Source: Chloroflexota bacterium
GTDB taxonomy: Bacteria > Chloroflexota > Dehalococcoidia > SZUA-161
Direction of reading: 5' to 3'
Assembly (NCBI GenBank): GCA_016865955.1
Contig: VGNW01000016.1
Span: forward strand, 1-20,413
DNA: 20,413 bases
The notes below the pieces were generated by a model. That model was not told the origin of the DNA. It did no database searches and saw only the letters and a list, made by a program, of their open reading frames with translations. The translations under genes were made by a program, and so were the position numbers. Below, in pieces: positions 1-7,083 of this stretch (within the stretch, counting starts at the first letter, position 1; each line of letters begins with the position of its first letter).

Positions 1-1
1 C

Positions 2-1282
2 GTGCAACACTCTATGCTGCACGAGAAACTGAAGCTGGCGCAGGCGCAGTTCGAGGCATCGGAGTTCAATTTCTATGTCGGCCCAAAAAATGCAAAGTTT
101 GTCATTGTCACCAGCGGCAGCGGCTGGTTTTATTCACGAGAAGCCGTAGCGACACTGAAGCTTGAGAAACAGGTGGGAATCATCAAATTGGGCACCACCT
201 GGCCCCTGCCTGAGAAGTTCCTCGTGGGTCACCTGAAGGGTGTTAAGGAGATACTGGTCGTTGAAGAAGTAGACCCCTTCCTGGAGCAAAACCTGAAGGC
301 GTTCCTGACAGAGCAGGTAAAGACACTGGGGGCAATCGAGGTTTATGGCGCTAAATCCGGACATCGTTCTTCTTTCGGGGATATGAATCAGGACAAAGTT
401 GCCAGGGCGCTCGCCGCCATAAAAGGGCTGGAGTACAAGCCGAGGGATGAGGCATATGCAGAGAAGGCAAAGGAGATGGCGCTGCCCAGTCTGCCGCCGA
501 GGATGCCCACCTTCTGCCCGGGCTGCCCCCACCGGGCGTCACTATGGGCGGTGAAGGCGGTATTGAAGCTGGACGGGCGCGGTGGATTCGTTACCGGCGA
601 TATCGGCTGCTATAGCCTCGGGGCGGGACCGGCGGGCTATTTTCAATTGAAGACCATTAATTGTATGGGGGGCAGCATTGGGCTGGCTACAGGCTTTGGC
701 AAGCTGGGGCAGTTCGGCTTCGCCCAGCCTGTGATTGCGGTTTGTGGCGATTCCACCTTCTTTCATGCCGCTATTCCCGGATTGATAAACGCCAGATTCA
801 ATAACAGCGATGTGTTGATGGTGGTGCTGGACAACGGCGGGACTGCCATGACCGGCTTTCAGCCTCATCCCAGCTCGGGATGCGACGCTCTGGGCAGGCC
901 GGCTCCTGTTGTGGAGATAGAAGGGATATGCAAAGCTGTCGGTGTGCCGGTCAAGGTCAGAGACCCCTTCGAGATAAACGAGGCGATACAGGAGCTTTAC
1001 GATATGCTTCAGGAGTGCGGGCCCAAGGTTATGGTGTTCCGCCGCAGATGTCACCTCGTCGAGACCAAAGAGAAGGGCAAGAAGAAGGTCTACGTGGACA
1101 CGGCGAAGTGCATCGGCGACGACTGCGGCTGCGCCCGCTTCTGCAGCAGGGTATTTAACTGCCCCGGCATAATCTGGGACCAGAAGGCAAAGAGGGCGCA
1201 CATTGACGAGGTGGTATGCACCGGCTGTGGCGTCTGCGCTATTCTCTGCCCGCGGGGCGCTATTGTCGTCGAGGGAGGGTAA
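2..1282 (+). CDS. iorA: Indolepyruvate:ferredoxin oxidoreductase, alpha subunit (5' partial)
   Basis: This is the large subunit of the enzyme that oxidatively decarboxylates aryl-pyruvates (from aromatic amino acids) to aryl-acetyl-CoA, passing electrons to ferredoxin. The visible 426 residues are the C-terminal part. The reading frame is open to the window edge, so the true start lies upstream, and by family length roughly 170-200 residues are missing. The thiamine-diphosphate site is clear: PTFCPGCPHR at 169-178, GDIGCYS at 199-205, and GDS at 249-251 leading to LDNGGTAMTG at 276-285. The C-terminus has two Fe-S motifs. The second, C406-x2-C-x2-C-x3-C416-P, is canonical. The first (C370, C375, C377, C381, C387-P) has unusual spacing. 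The gene stops 3 bases before iorB, so the two are an operon and form one complex. Family assignment is secure; the precise 2-oxo acid preference is inferred. Confidence 0.93.
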   Translation: MQHSMLHEKLKLAQAQFEASEFNFYVGPKNAKFVIVTSGSGWFYSREAVATLKLEKQVGIIKLGTTWPLPEKFLVGHLKGVKEILVVEEVDPFLEQNLKAFLTEQVKTLGAIEVYGAKSGHRSSFGDMNQDKVARALAAIKGLEYKPRDEAYAEKAKEMALPSLPPRMPTFCPGCPHRASLWAVKAVLKLDGRGGFVTGDIGCYSLGAGPAGYFQLKTINCMGGSIGLATGFGKLGQFGFAQPVIAVCGDSTFFHAAIPGLINARFNNSDVLMVVLDNGGTAMTGFQPHPSSGCDALGRPAPVVEIEGICKAVGVPVKVRDPFEINEAIQELYDMLQECGPKVMVFRRRCHLVETKEKGKKKVYVDTAKCIGDDCGCARFCSRVFNCPGIIWDQKAKRAHIDEVVCTGCGVCAILCPRGAIVVEGG

Positions 1283-1285
1283 GAC

Positions 1286-1930
1286 ATGGCTCTGAAGGTA
1301 GATCCGCTGAATGTCATCATTACGGGCGTGGGTGGGCAGGGGAATGTGCTGGCTTCCCAGATACTGGCTTCGGCAGGCATAAAAGAAGGTTTCTATGTAA
1401 CTGTCGGTGAGACCTACGGCGCTTCCCAGCGGGGCGGTCCCGTGATGAGTCATGTGCGTTTCTCTGCCGTGGCTCAGTGCGGCCCCCTGATTCCCGAGGG
1501 GCAGGCAGATATCGTGGTGGGCATGGAGCCTGTGGAGGCGCTGCGTGTGGTGACGGACTTCGGCAACCCCGAAACCAGGGTCATAATCAGCCCCAGACCC
1601 ATCTATCCCATCTGGGTGCTTGCCGGACAGGCTACATATCCGCCGCTGGAGGAAATTGTCGGGAAGCTGAAGAAGCTGGTGGCGAAGGTGGAGGTGGTAC
1701 GACTGTCGGAGGACGGTAAAGAGCCTCTGCCTATGAATATACTCATGATTGGCGCGTTAGCAGGCTCAGGATTGGTCCCCGTTGCCGTCAAGACCTTCGA
1801 AGAAGTAATGAGAGAGATATTTATCCCCAAAGACCTGGAGCGCAACCTCAAGGCTTTCCGGGCGGGCGCTAATGCGCTGAAAAAGGCAAACGCCCCGGCG
1901 AAATCAAAGGCGAAACGCAAGAGAAATTAG
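1286..1930 (+). CDS. iorB: Indolepyruvate:ferredoxin oxidoreductase, beta subunit
   Basis: The 214-residue gamma-type subunit of the 2-oxoacid:ferredoxin oxidoreductase family pairs with IorA and carries the CoA-interacting domain. The N-terminus has the family signature: VIITGVGGQGNVLASQILA at about 9-27 (glycine-rich), then ETYGASQRGGPVMSHVR at about 43-59. The length matches the family (about 190-220). The ATG lies 3 bases after the iorA stop, so translation is probably coupled. The extreme C-terminus is a Lys/Ala-rich tail (KKANAPAKSKAKRKRN), likely disordered and not conserved. The neighbouring gene pair makes the identification firm. Confidence 0.93.
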   Translation: MALKVDPLNVIITGVGGQGNVLASQILASAGIKEGFYVTVGETYGASQRGGPVMSHVRFSAVAQCGPLIPEGQADIVVGMEPVEALRVVTDFGNPETRVIISPRPIYPIWVLAGQATYPPLEEIVGKLKKLVAKVEVVRLSEDGKEPLPMNILMIGALAGSGLVPVAVKTFEEVMREIFIPKDLERNLKAFRAGANALKKANAPAKSKAKRKRN

Positions 1931-1938
1931 CAGCTTCT

Positions 1939-1998
1939 GGTTGCGGTAACAGGTTGCGGTTGCGCTGCTGGAATCGTAATTCGGGGATGGGTTGCGGG
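1939..1998. repeat. Short GGTTGCGG direct repeats
   Basis: Three exact copies of GGTTGCGG occur at 1939, 1952 and 1990 in the 135-base gap between convergent iorB and pilT, with a degenerate GGTTGCGC overlapping the second. No strong terminator hairpin is visible in this gap. Function is unknown. Confidence 0.45.
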
Positions 1999-2065
1999 TT
2001 AACTCAACCGAAAGCCGCCCGCCGAAACGAGCCGCGCCACCGCAGGACTCTAGACGATTAACAGA

Positions 2066-3121
2066 CTAAGCGCCCACATGCATCAGGTCTCTCGGCTTGC
2101 TGTGAAATGAGGTAGCCTCTTCAGGCGCGATGAAGCGAGACCTGATAAGGCCCTGCAATGCCTGGTCCATAGTCTGCATCCCGTGTTGGCTGCCGGTCTG
2201 CATATAAGTGGGAACCTGCTCCGTTTTACCGTCGCGGATTAGATTCCTTATCGCGTCGTTGCCGATCATTATCTCGACGGCGGCCACTCTCCCTCTGCCC
2301 GATGCTCTGCGCAGCAGTACCTGAGAGAGCACACCTTCCAGCACTAGGGATAGTTGTAACCGTATCTGTTCCTGCTGGTGAGGCGGGAAAGCATCGATGA
2401 TGCGGTCGATGGCCTGGGGTGCGTTTTGCGTATGAAGGGTGCTCAGTACCAGATGTCCCGTCTCGGCGGCGGTGATGGCGGTGCTTATCGTTTCCAGGTC
2501 TCTCATCTCGCCGACCAGGATTACATCCGGGTCCTGACGGAGCACGTGCCTCAGGGCTTTGGCGAAGGAGTTGGTGTCATGCCCCAATTCTCTCTGTGCG
2601 ATGACACACTTATCATCGGAGAATATGTACTCAATCGGGTCCTCTATGGTTATTACATTGCGCGCCTGAGTTTTGTTGAGATGGTCTATCATTGCGGCAA
2701 GCGTAGTGGATTTGCCGGTTCCGGTTCTACCGGTCACCAGTATCAGCCCCCTGGGTTTCTCTACCAGCATCCTGCAGATTGAAGGAAGACCCAGTTCATC
2801 TATGGTTGGTACTTCAAAGGGAACGCGGCGAATGGCGAGGCTAAGAGTGCCCCGCTGCATGAACGCGTTAATCCTGAAACGAGACAGGCCGGGCACACCG
2901 TAGGCGAAATCCAGTTCCATCTCTTTGACGAATTCTTGTCTCTGGCTCTCTGTGGTAACATGCTCGAAGGCTTCTTTCAAATCTCTGTGTGTGATGTTGG
3001 GAACATCCTCTACCTGGCGGAGAACGCCGTCGATACGGACAATAGGCGGTCGTGATATCCTGAGATGCAGGTCGGAAGCTCCTTCCTCTCCCATTAAACG
3101 CAATAATTCTTCTATGTTCAT
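2066..3121 (-). CDS. pilT: Type IV pilus retraction ATPase PilT
   Basis: This is a cytoplasmic hexameric ATPase that depolymerises type IV pili and so powers twitching or DNA uptake. The 351 residues match the usual PilT length. Motifs in order: N-terminal GASDLHL at 14-20; Walker A GRTGTGKS at 131-138; Asp box ITIEDPIEY at 157-165; Walker B ILVGEMRD at 201-208; His box HLVLSTLHTQNA at 223-234; and the PilT-diagnostic AIRNLIRDGK at 290-299. The last separates it from PilB/GspE. The start is an ATG with GGGAGG about 10 bases upstream. No other pilus gene is in the window, so it is a detached pilT. It is transcribed divergently from a cyclic-di-GMP enzyme, which fits c-di-GMP control of surface motility, although that functional link is inference. 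Confidence 0.95.
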   Translation of the reverse strand: MNIEELLRLMGEEGASDLHLRISRPPIVRIDGVLRQVEDVPNITHRDLKEAFEHVTTESQRQEFVKEMELDFAYGVPGLSRFRINAFMQRGTLSLAIRRVPFEVPTIDELGLPSICRMLVEKPRGLILVTGRTGTGKSTTLAAMIDHLNKTQARNVITIEDPIEYIFSDDKCVIAQRELGHDTNSFAKALRHVLRQDPDVILVGEMRDLETISTAITAAETGHLVLSTLHTQNAPQAIDRIIDAFPPHQQEQIRLQLSLVLEGVLSQVLLRRASGRGRVAAVEIMIGNDAIRNLIRDGKTEQVPTYMQTGSQHGMQTMDQALQGLIRSRFIAPEEATSFHSKPRDLMHVGA

Positions 3122-3164
3122 GTTTCCCTGCCTCCCGATTGCTTCTGTTACCTAATCTTAATTA

Positions 3165-3193
3165 ACTATATTCCGTGTCGCATCGCTCGGCAA
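3165..3193 (-). promoter_or_regulatory. Sigma-70-type promoter for pilT
   Basis: Read on the minus strand: -35 TTGCCG (3193-3188), 17-base spacer, -10 TATAGT (3170-3165). Four of six and five of six positions match consensus, and spacing is ideal. It lies about 45 bases upstream of the pilT ATG with no intervening gene. Confidence 0.6.
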
Positions 3194-3224
3194 TCACCAA
3201 TATTTCTAGGAAAGCCCAGTAAAT

Positions 3225-3300
3225 AGTACCAGTCCGGAAGTACTGCAATGGTGGTTTTAGTTATATGCAGGAGGTTAAAAGTACCGGTCCGGAAGTGACT
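3225..3300. repeat. Duplicated near-palindromic motif, candidate operator pair
   Basis: The motif AGTACC(A/G)GTCCGGAAGT occurs at 3225-3241 and 3280-3296, 55 bases apart, with one difference in 17. In the first copy AGTAC/GTACT forms a perfect 5-bp stem. In the second the flanks AAAAGT/ACTTTT add an outer stem with a bulge. Both copies are upstream of the pilT -35 element and within the divergent region, a natural place for a regulator to bind. The binding protein is unknown. Confidence 0.5.
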
Positions 3301-3413
3301 TTTGCCGACCTGTGCAGGTTACTTTTGCGATATTGAATTATTAGCAGACTAGTTGATAATTATCGTAGCAGCAAAAGCACGCTGGTAGTGCCGAGAGTGT
3401 TAGTTAAAAGAAT

Positions 3414-3448
3414 AAGGCTATACTATGGTACCATGACGGAGCCTTTTT
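3414..3448 (+). promoter_or_regulatory. Hairpin plus T-run in the leader of the GGDEF/HD-GYP gene
   Basis: AAGGCT (3414-3419) pairs with AGCCTT (3440-3445), followed by T residues to 3448. The loop contains the perfect palindrome ATGGTACCAT. It could be a weak terminator or attenuator 43 bases before the GTG start. The left arm overlaps a good -10-like TATACT (3419-3424) that lacks a recognisable -35, so an operator or promoter role is equally possible. Confidence 0.3.
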
Positions 3449-3491
3449 AAGCATCTTATGCCATATATGCATTTTTCAAGAAAAGAGCATC

Positions 3492-5378
3492 GTGTTTCAT
3501 TCGATAAGAAGCATTAAGCTTTCCGATTTGAAGGAATGTGCCAGGGAAGGACTCGCGTACCTGTCAGCAGGATTTCTGGTAGCACCTTTGTACCTGGCTG
3601 CACTCTGTATCCAGCACTACATATTGGGAAGCTGGACTTCTCCTCTCAGTATCGTCCTCATCGTTATTATGATATTTGTTTTTCCTTTGCTTTTGATTAA
3701 ATTGCGCAGACCCATTCGCCGGAGGATTGACGAAGCTCTATACGGCTGGCGTCTGCCGTATCGCGAAATGATGTTCAACTCTCCCGGTAAACTCAACAAC
3801 ATTCTCGATATCAATGAGCTGGCCAGGGAGTTGCTGGAACCCGTGCCCCGTGCTTTGATGGCTTCGCAGGTGAGTCTTCTTCTTCTTGAAGATGAAGGAT
3901 TCGTCTCGAAATTCAGCAACCAGCTTCTGGGTGTACAGCCGCCGCCTCCGTTGAAGTTCGGCAAAGACAGTAAGCTGGTCAACTGGCTTAGCCAGTATCA
4001 GATGCCGCTCTCCGCAGAGGAGATAAGCAAGCATCGGCAGTCCGGCAGACTCGGCGACGATGAAATATCTACCGTTCGCAACGGCCATATTCAATTCCTT
4101 GTCCCTATGTGCAGCAAACAGAAGCTGGTGGGAATCATTGCCCTGGGGCTGAAGCAGGCGCGCGGCTCCTACTGTAAGGATGATATAGGTGCGCTCGTCA
4201 AGATCGGCAGCGAAATATCGAGAACTATAGAGAACGCCCAGCAATATGCTGCGGCTATAGAGAAGGCGCATGTAGACGAGTTGACCGGCTTGCTCACTCA
4301 CGGCTTTTTCCATCGGCGTGTCGATGAGGAGATATCGCGATGTTCCCGCTTCGGCAATATATTTTCGGTGCTCTTCATAGATTTGGACCTGTTCAAATCG
4401 TACAATGATGCCTTCGGTCACATCGCAGGAGATAGAATCCTAAAGGAGATAGCGGGATGTATCAGAGCGTCAATCAGGTCGATTGACATTCCCTGCCGCT
4501 ATGGCGGCGATGAATTCGGCGTAGTGCTCACAGGGTCTTCGATAGATGATGCTTATGATGTTGCGGAGAGGATTCGAAAAACAATAGAATCCCGGATGGA
4601 TTCCCTGGGTGTTGCGATAACCTCCAGTATAGGCGTAGCCTCATGGCCGACAAGCGGAGCCACCAAGGAAGCGCTCCTCCTTGCCGCAGATAGCGCATTA
4701 TACTGGAGCAAGCGTTCGGGAAGGAACCGGGTCTCCCTGGCTTCCTCTGTATTGTCTACGCTGAGATTCGATAACAGCAGCGAGCAGGAAATAATTGAAG
4801 CCGTGCATGCTCTGGCGGCTACTGTCGATGCCAAAGACCATTATACTTACGGTCATTCTAAGAAGACCAGCGAATATGCCGTACGCATCGCTCAGGAGCT
4901 CGGTTACTCTGTGGAGAGGATTGCCAAGCTTAAGGCAGCAGCCATGCTTCACGATATCGGCAAGATTCGTGTCCCCGACAACATCCTTTTCAAGCCCGGC
5001 CCTCTAATAAGCGACGAGTGGGTAGCTATCAGAGAGCACCCCAAGTTCGGTGTCGCAATACTTAAGCATATCAAAGGTCTCAGCGGATGCCTGCCGATAA
5101 TCCAGCATCACCACGAGCATTTCGATGGCAATGGGTATCCGGCGGGCTTAGCCGGCGATGCCATACCCCTGGATGCGCGCATCCTGGCTGTCGCCGATGC
5201 TTACGATGCTATGACATCGCCGCGTCCCTATCGTCCTAACAAGCTGACCCATCAAGACGCTCTGAAAGAGCTGGCTCGCTGCAAGGGAACGTACTTCGAC
5301 CCCGAGTTAGTGAGGGTATTCACTGAGCTATGGAAGCCTCTCGACCTCGGAGAATTAGCCGGTTCCTACATGCGCTAG
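3492..5378 (+). CDS. Membrane GAF-GGDEF-HD-GYP cyclic-di-GMP synthase/phosphodiesterase
   Basis: A 628-residue signalling protein likely able both to make and to degrade c-di-GMP. Order: two membrane helices at about 22-42 and 52-70; a GAF-like sensory domain at about 100-255; GGDEF domain at about 260-420; HD-GYP domain at about 435-620. The cyclase site is intact (RYGGDEF at 336-342), and an inhibitory I-site RSID at 329-332 sits exactly five residues before GGDEF, so product inhibition is expected. The HD-GYP site is also intact: HDIGK at 487-491 and HHEHFDGNGYP at 540-550. The start is GTG. It is the only start-like codon after the last in-frame stop (3405), although its ribosome site is weak. 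It lies divergent from pilT and probably tunes pilus or surface behaviour. Which activity dominates cannot be read from sequence. Confidence 0.93.
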   Translation: MFHSIRSIKLSDLKECAREGLAYLSAGFLVAPLYLAALCIQHYILGSWTSPLSIVLIVIMIFVFPLLLIKLRRPIRRRIDEALYGWRLPYREMMFNSPGKLNNILDINELARELLEPVPRALMASQVSLLLLEDEGFVSKFSNQLLGVQPPPPLKFGKDSKLVNWLSQYQMPLSAEEISKHRQSGRLGDDEISTVRNGHIQFLVPMCSKQKLVGIIALGLKQARGSYCKDDIGALVKIGSEISRTIENAQQYAAAIEKAHVDELTGLLTHGFFHRRVDEEISRCSRFGNIFSVLFIDLDLFKSYNDAFGHIAGDRILKEIAGCIRASIRSIDIPCRYGGDEFGVVLTGSSIDDAYDVAERIRKTIESRMDSLGVAITSSIGVASWPTSGATKEALLLAADSALYWSKRSGRNRVSLASSVLSTLRFDNSSEQEIIEAVHALAATVDAKDHYTYGHSKKTSEYAVRIAQELGYSVERIAKLKAAAMLHDIGKIRVPDNILFKPGPLISDEWVAIREHPKFGVAILKHIKGLSGCLPIIQHHHEHFDGNGYPAGLAGDAIPLDARILAVADAYDAMTSPRPYRPNKLTHQDALKELARCKGTYFDPELVRVFTELWKPLDLGELAGSYMR

Positions 5379-5747
5379 ATTACGCCTCCTTTCGATTGCT
5401 TTGAAACTGGACTTCTTGCCGCTTATACCTGCCTATGGGTAGGTCGGAGCATCTGCTCCGACGGGGCTTGGAGCGGATGCTCCAAGCTACCCCGAAAAAG
5501 ATAATACCGCCATGAAGTAGAGACAAGTGCCCCTCTGTTTTCCCCCCTCACTCCTGCCCAGGTAAAAATACGTCTAATCAGAGTATATTAGCTTCCTCTA
5601 TGCTCCTCCGCTGCAAGCAGAAATACCATCGCTGCTTTTCTCAGGTCAAGTGTTTTTGCAGGCGGAGAACAGGTATAACGGCGGAAGTCGAGAGGGCGGA
5701 AGCGTGGTAATCTAAGCGCAGAAAAAAGATGAACAAGGAGGTGCAAA
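5379..5747. other. 369-base intergenic stretch with REP-like structure
   Basis: Between the c-di-GMP gene and the first microprotein I see one strong paired-hairpin element (5437-5492) and otherwise no ORF, tRNA or clear promoter. TATATT at 5585-5590 could be a -10 but has no convincing -35. Confidence 0.5.
5437..5492. repeat. Y-shaped double hairpin (REP/REPIN-like)
   Basis: An outer stem GGGTAG (5437-5442)/CTACCC (5487-5492) encloses two hairpins. Arm one pairs GTCGGAGCA with TGCTCCGAC (5443-5462). Arm two pairs GCTTGGAGC with GCTCCAAGC around a GGAT loop (5466-5487, sharing its last base with the outer stem). The two arms share a GGAGC...GCTCC core. It lies just after the c-di-GMP gene and lacks a T-run, so it looks like a REP doublet rather than a classical terminator. 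Confidence 0.65.
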
Positions 5748-5912
5748 ATGGAGTGGCAATTCATAGTAGCGATAGTAGTGGCGGTTCCGGTGATTCTGTT
5801 CCCGGCAGCGTTTGTCTGGTACTTGAACCTCACCGGTTTGCTCCAAGTGCTTGCTGACAGACGTGCCAGACAGAAGAAGCTGGCTGCTCGTGAAGCCAAG
5901 GCAAGGGGGTAA
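5748..5912 (+). CDS. Single-pass membrane microprotein, copy 1
   Basis: A 54-residue protein with a perfect AAGGAGG ribosome site 6 bases before ATG. Residues about 4-26 form one hydrophobic helix containing the ILFPAAFVWYLNL stretch (16-28). The remainder (37-54) is a strongly basic tail rich in Arg, Lys and Ala. It is clearly paralogous to the next gene, sharing the LFPAA-VWYLNL core and the same leader sequence. That shared conservation, plus the strong ribosome site, is the evidence that it is real despite its size. By the positive-inside rule the basic tail should be cytoplasmic. I do not recognise the family. Function unknown; a regulatory or subunit-type microprotein is only a guess. 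Confidence 0.72.
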   Translation: MEWQFIVAIVVAVPVILFPAAFVWYLNLTGLLQVLADRRARQKKLAAREAKARG

Positions 5913-5975
5913 AGGTCAACCGGGGCACGAAGGCAATGCTCGATACAGGGCTTTAGATAAGAAAGGAGGTGCAAA

Positions 5976-6137
5976 ATGGGCTGGGAAGTAATTTTGGCGA
6001 TTGTGCTGCTGATGCCGTTGATTCTGTTCCCGGCAGCGCTGGTGTGGTACCTGAACCTCGGCCGCGTAATAGCAGCGTTCCAGGAGCGGAGAAAGGTCAC
6101 AGGAGGCGGCGCAGCAAAAGAACATGCCGGTACTTAG
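5976..6137 (+). CDS. Single-pass membrane microprotein, copy 2
   Basis: A 53-residue paralogue of the preceding gene, 63 bases downstream. One membrane helix covers about 4-26, with ILFPAALVWYLNL at 16-28 differing from copy 1 by a single residue. The basic, Gly/Ala-rich tail (36-53) has diverged. The leader AAGGAGGTGCAAAATGG is identical to that of copy 1, so the duplication included the ribosome site. The N-termini differ while the helix core is kept, which suggests selection on the membrane segment. Probably one transcript with copy 1. Function unknown. Confidence 0.72.
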   Translation: MGWEVILAIVLLMPLILFPAALVWYLNLGRVIAAFQERRKVTGGGAAKEHAGT

Positions 6138-6276
6138 GGAAGCAGAGCAGGAGGATTCGATCGTATCCAGGAGTGATAGAAAAAGATATCATGGTTAACT
6201 TCCTGTGGGAAAGGTCGAGTTAGACAAGTCGTCGTTCGAGTAAAACCCGACTTTACTGTGAGAGAAAGGAGGTAAT

Positions 6277-6495
6277 ATGAATGCCATCAGAATAGGCGTG
6301 CCAATAATTGGTACTGCTTGTTTGACTGTTGGCTGTGCCTTTCTGACCATATGGCTGACAGACCTTGTCCCCGAAGGGGATTGGGCCGGGTTGATAAGAG
6401 CCTTACTTGTGATCTGTGTTGCTCTGGGTGCTCTGGTCGCTATTGCCTGGTCTGCATACTTCAGCCTGATACTCAGGAGAACGTTAAAGAGTTGA
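6277..6495 (+). CDS. Small two-helix membrane protein
   Basis: A 72-residue protein with a strong AAAGGAGG site 4 bases before the ATG. Two hydrophobic helices at about 8-29 and 39-66 are joined by a short acidic loop (VPEGDW, 31-36). The C-terminus is a short basic tail (RRTLKS). It follows the two microproteins by 139 bases and has the same ribosome-site style, so it may share their transcript, but it is not an obvious paralogue of them. The family is not recognised. Confidence 0.65.
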   Translation: MNAIRIGVPIIGTACLTVGCAFLTIWLTDLVPEGDWAGLIRALLVICVALGALVAIAWSAYFSLILRRTLKS

Positions 6496-6597
6496 ATTAG
6501 AGCCGGGGAATCGTGAAGCTAACAGACTTGCGTTCTCTGGAATGGAGCGGGGATAAGGTAATGGTGGTCAGGCAAGTAAAAAAGTTAATATGTCATC

Positions 6598-6654
6598 TCT
6601 GCGCAAGCGGGAATCCAGAATGTCACGTCGATCGGAGATTCCTGCTTTCGCAGA
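6598..6654. repeat. Imperfect 18-bp inverted repeat (REP-like), possible shared terminator
   Basis: The left arm TCTGCGCAAGCGGGAATC (6598-6615) pairs with the right arm GATTCCTGCTTTCGCAGA (6637-6654). There is one mismatch and one G-U pair, and the loop is 21 bases. The GCAAGCGGGAATCC core resembles a dispersed palindromic repeat seen in many bacterial genomes. It lies between convergent genes and could end transcription from either side, though T-runs are absent. Confidence 0.6.
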
Positions 6655-6669
6655 TATGGCTTTGACTGC

Positions 6670-7083
6670 TTAGCCGTCGCTTTGCTTCCGCGTAAGTTCT
6701 TTGATGAGTTCTGTAGCCTCTTTATCTTTGGGGAAGCGCCTCAGTTTCTCGATTATTATCTCAATGCGTGCTGAGTTGGGACTGGGGTTCTGAAGGAGTT
6801 GATAAGCATCGCCTTTAGCCATTTTCAGGTAACGCATGGTGTCTAAATCTCTGGGCAGGAAAAATACCCCCCAGGCGAGGACAAAGACTGCCAGAGTGAC
6901 CAGACCTAGGTATAGCTCGGAGAGGAACCCTATCAGGGAACTGCCGATAAAAAGGCTGCCTGTCCTTATTAACATCCCAACCTGAGCCCTTTCGGACATA
7001 GCCTGCGATTGTTCGTATGAATGTCCATCCTCTTTAATAGTATACCCCAATAATCCAGAGCAGCTCCAGGAGACTTTTGTCAC
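6670..7083 (-). CDS. Hypothetical two-helix membrane protein
   Basis: An open frame of up to 137 residues from GTG. An internal ATG at 6999 (residue 29, MSERAQVGM) would give 109 residues and may be the true start, since neither site has a strong ribosome sequence. Two hydrophobic segments lie at about 42-56 and 58-78 (numbered from the GTG). They are followed by a charged C-terminal helix region (IIIEKLRRFPKDKEATELIKEL) of about 45 residues that looks cytoplasmic. The family is not recognised. It is convergent with the microprotein cluster and divergent from the amidase. Coding status is probable, because the hydrophobic-then-charged layout is protein-like, but not certain. Confidence 0.55.
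   Translation of the reverse strand: MTKVSWSCSGLLGYTIKEDGHSYEQSQAMSERAQVGMLIRTGSLFIGSSLIGFLSELYLGLVTLAVFVLAWGVFFLPRDLDTMRYLKMAKGDAYQLLQNPSPNSARIEIIIEKLRRFPKDKEATELIKELTRKQSDG

Larger units (their letters stand above)
3122..3491. other. 370-base divergent intergenic control region
   Basis: This gap separates pilT (minus) and the GGDEF/HD-GYP gene (plus). It contains no credible ORF. It holds the pilT promoter, two copies of a 17-base near-palindromic motif, a hairpin with a T-run and a 10-base perfect palindrome (ATGGTACCAT at 3425-3434). No RNA gene or known riboswitch consensus, including the c-di-GMP classes, was recognised. Confidence 0.6.

Noticed and set aside
542..1453. 303-codon minus-strand frame across iorA/iorB
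   Set aside because: It spans two confident plus-strand genes, has no domain signature, and is explained by codon bias of those genes.
3245..3491. c-di-GMP riboswitch ahead of the GGDEF/HD-GYP gene
   Set aside because: Looked for the conserved class I and II core sequences on the plus strand and found neither.
5588..6100. 170-codon minus-strand frame with an internal repeat
   Set aside because: The apparent internal repeat only mirrors the two tandem microprotein genes on the plus strand, which have strong ribosome sites. The minus frame has none.
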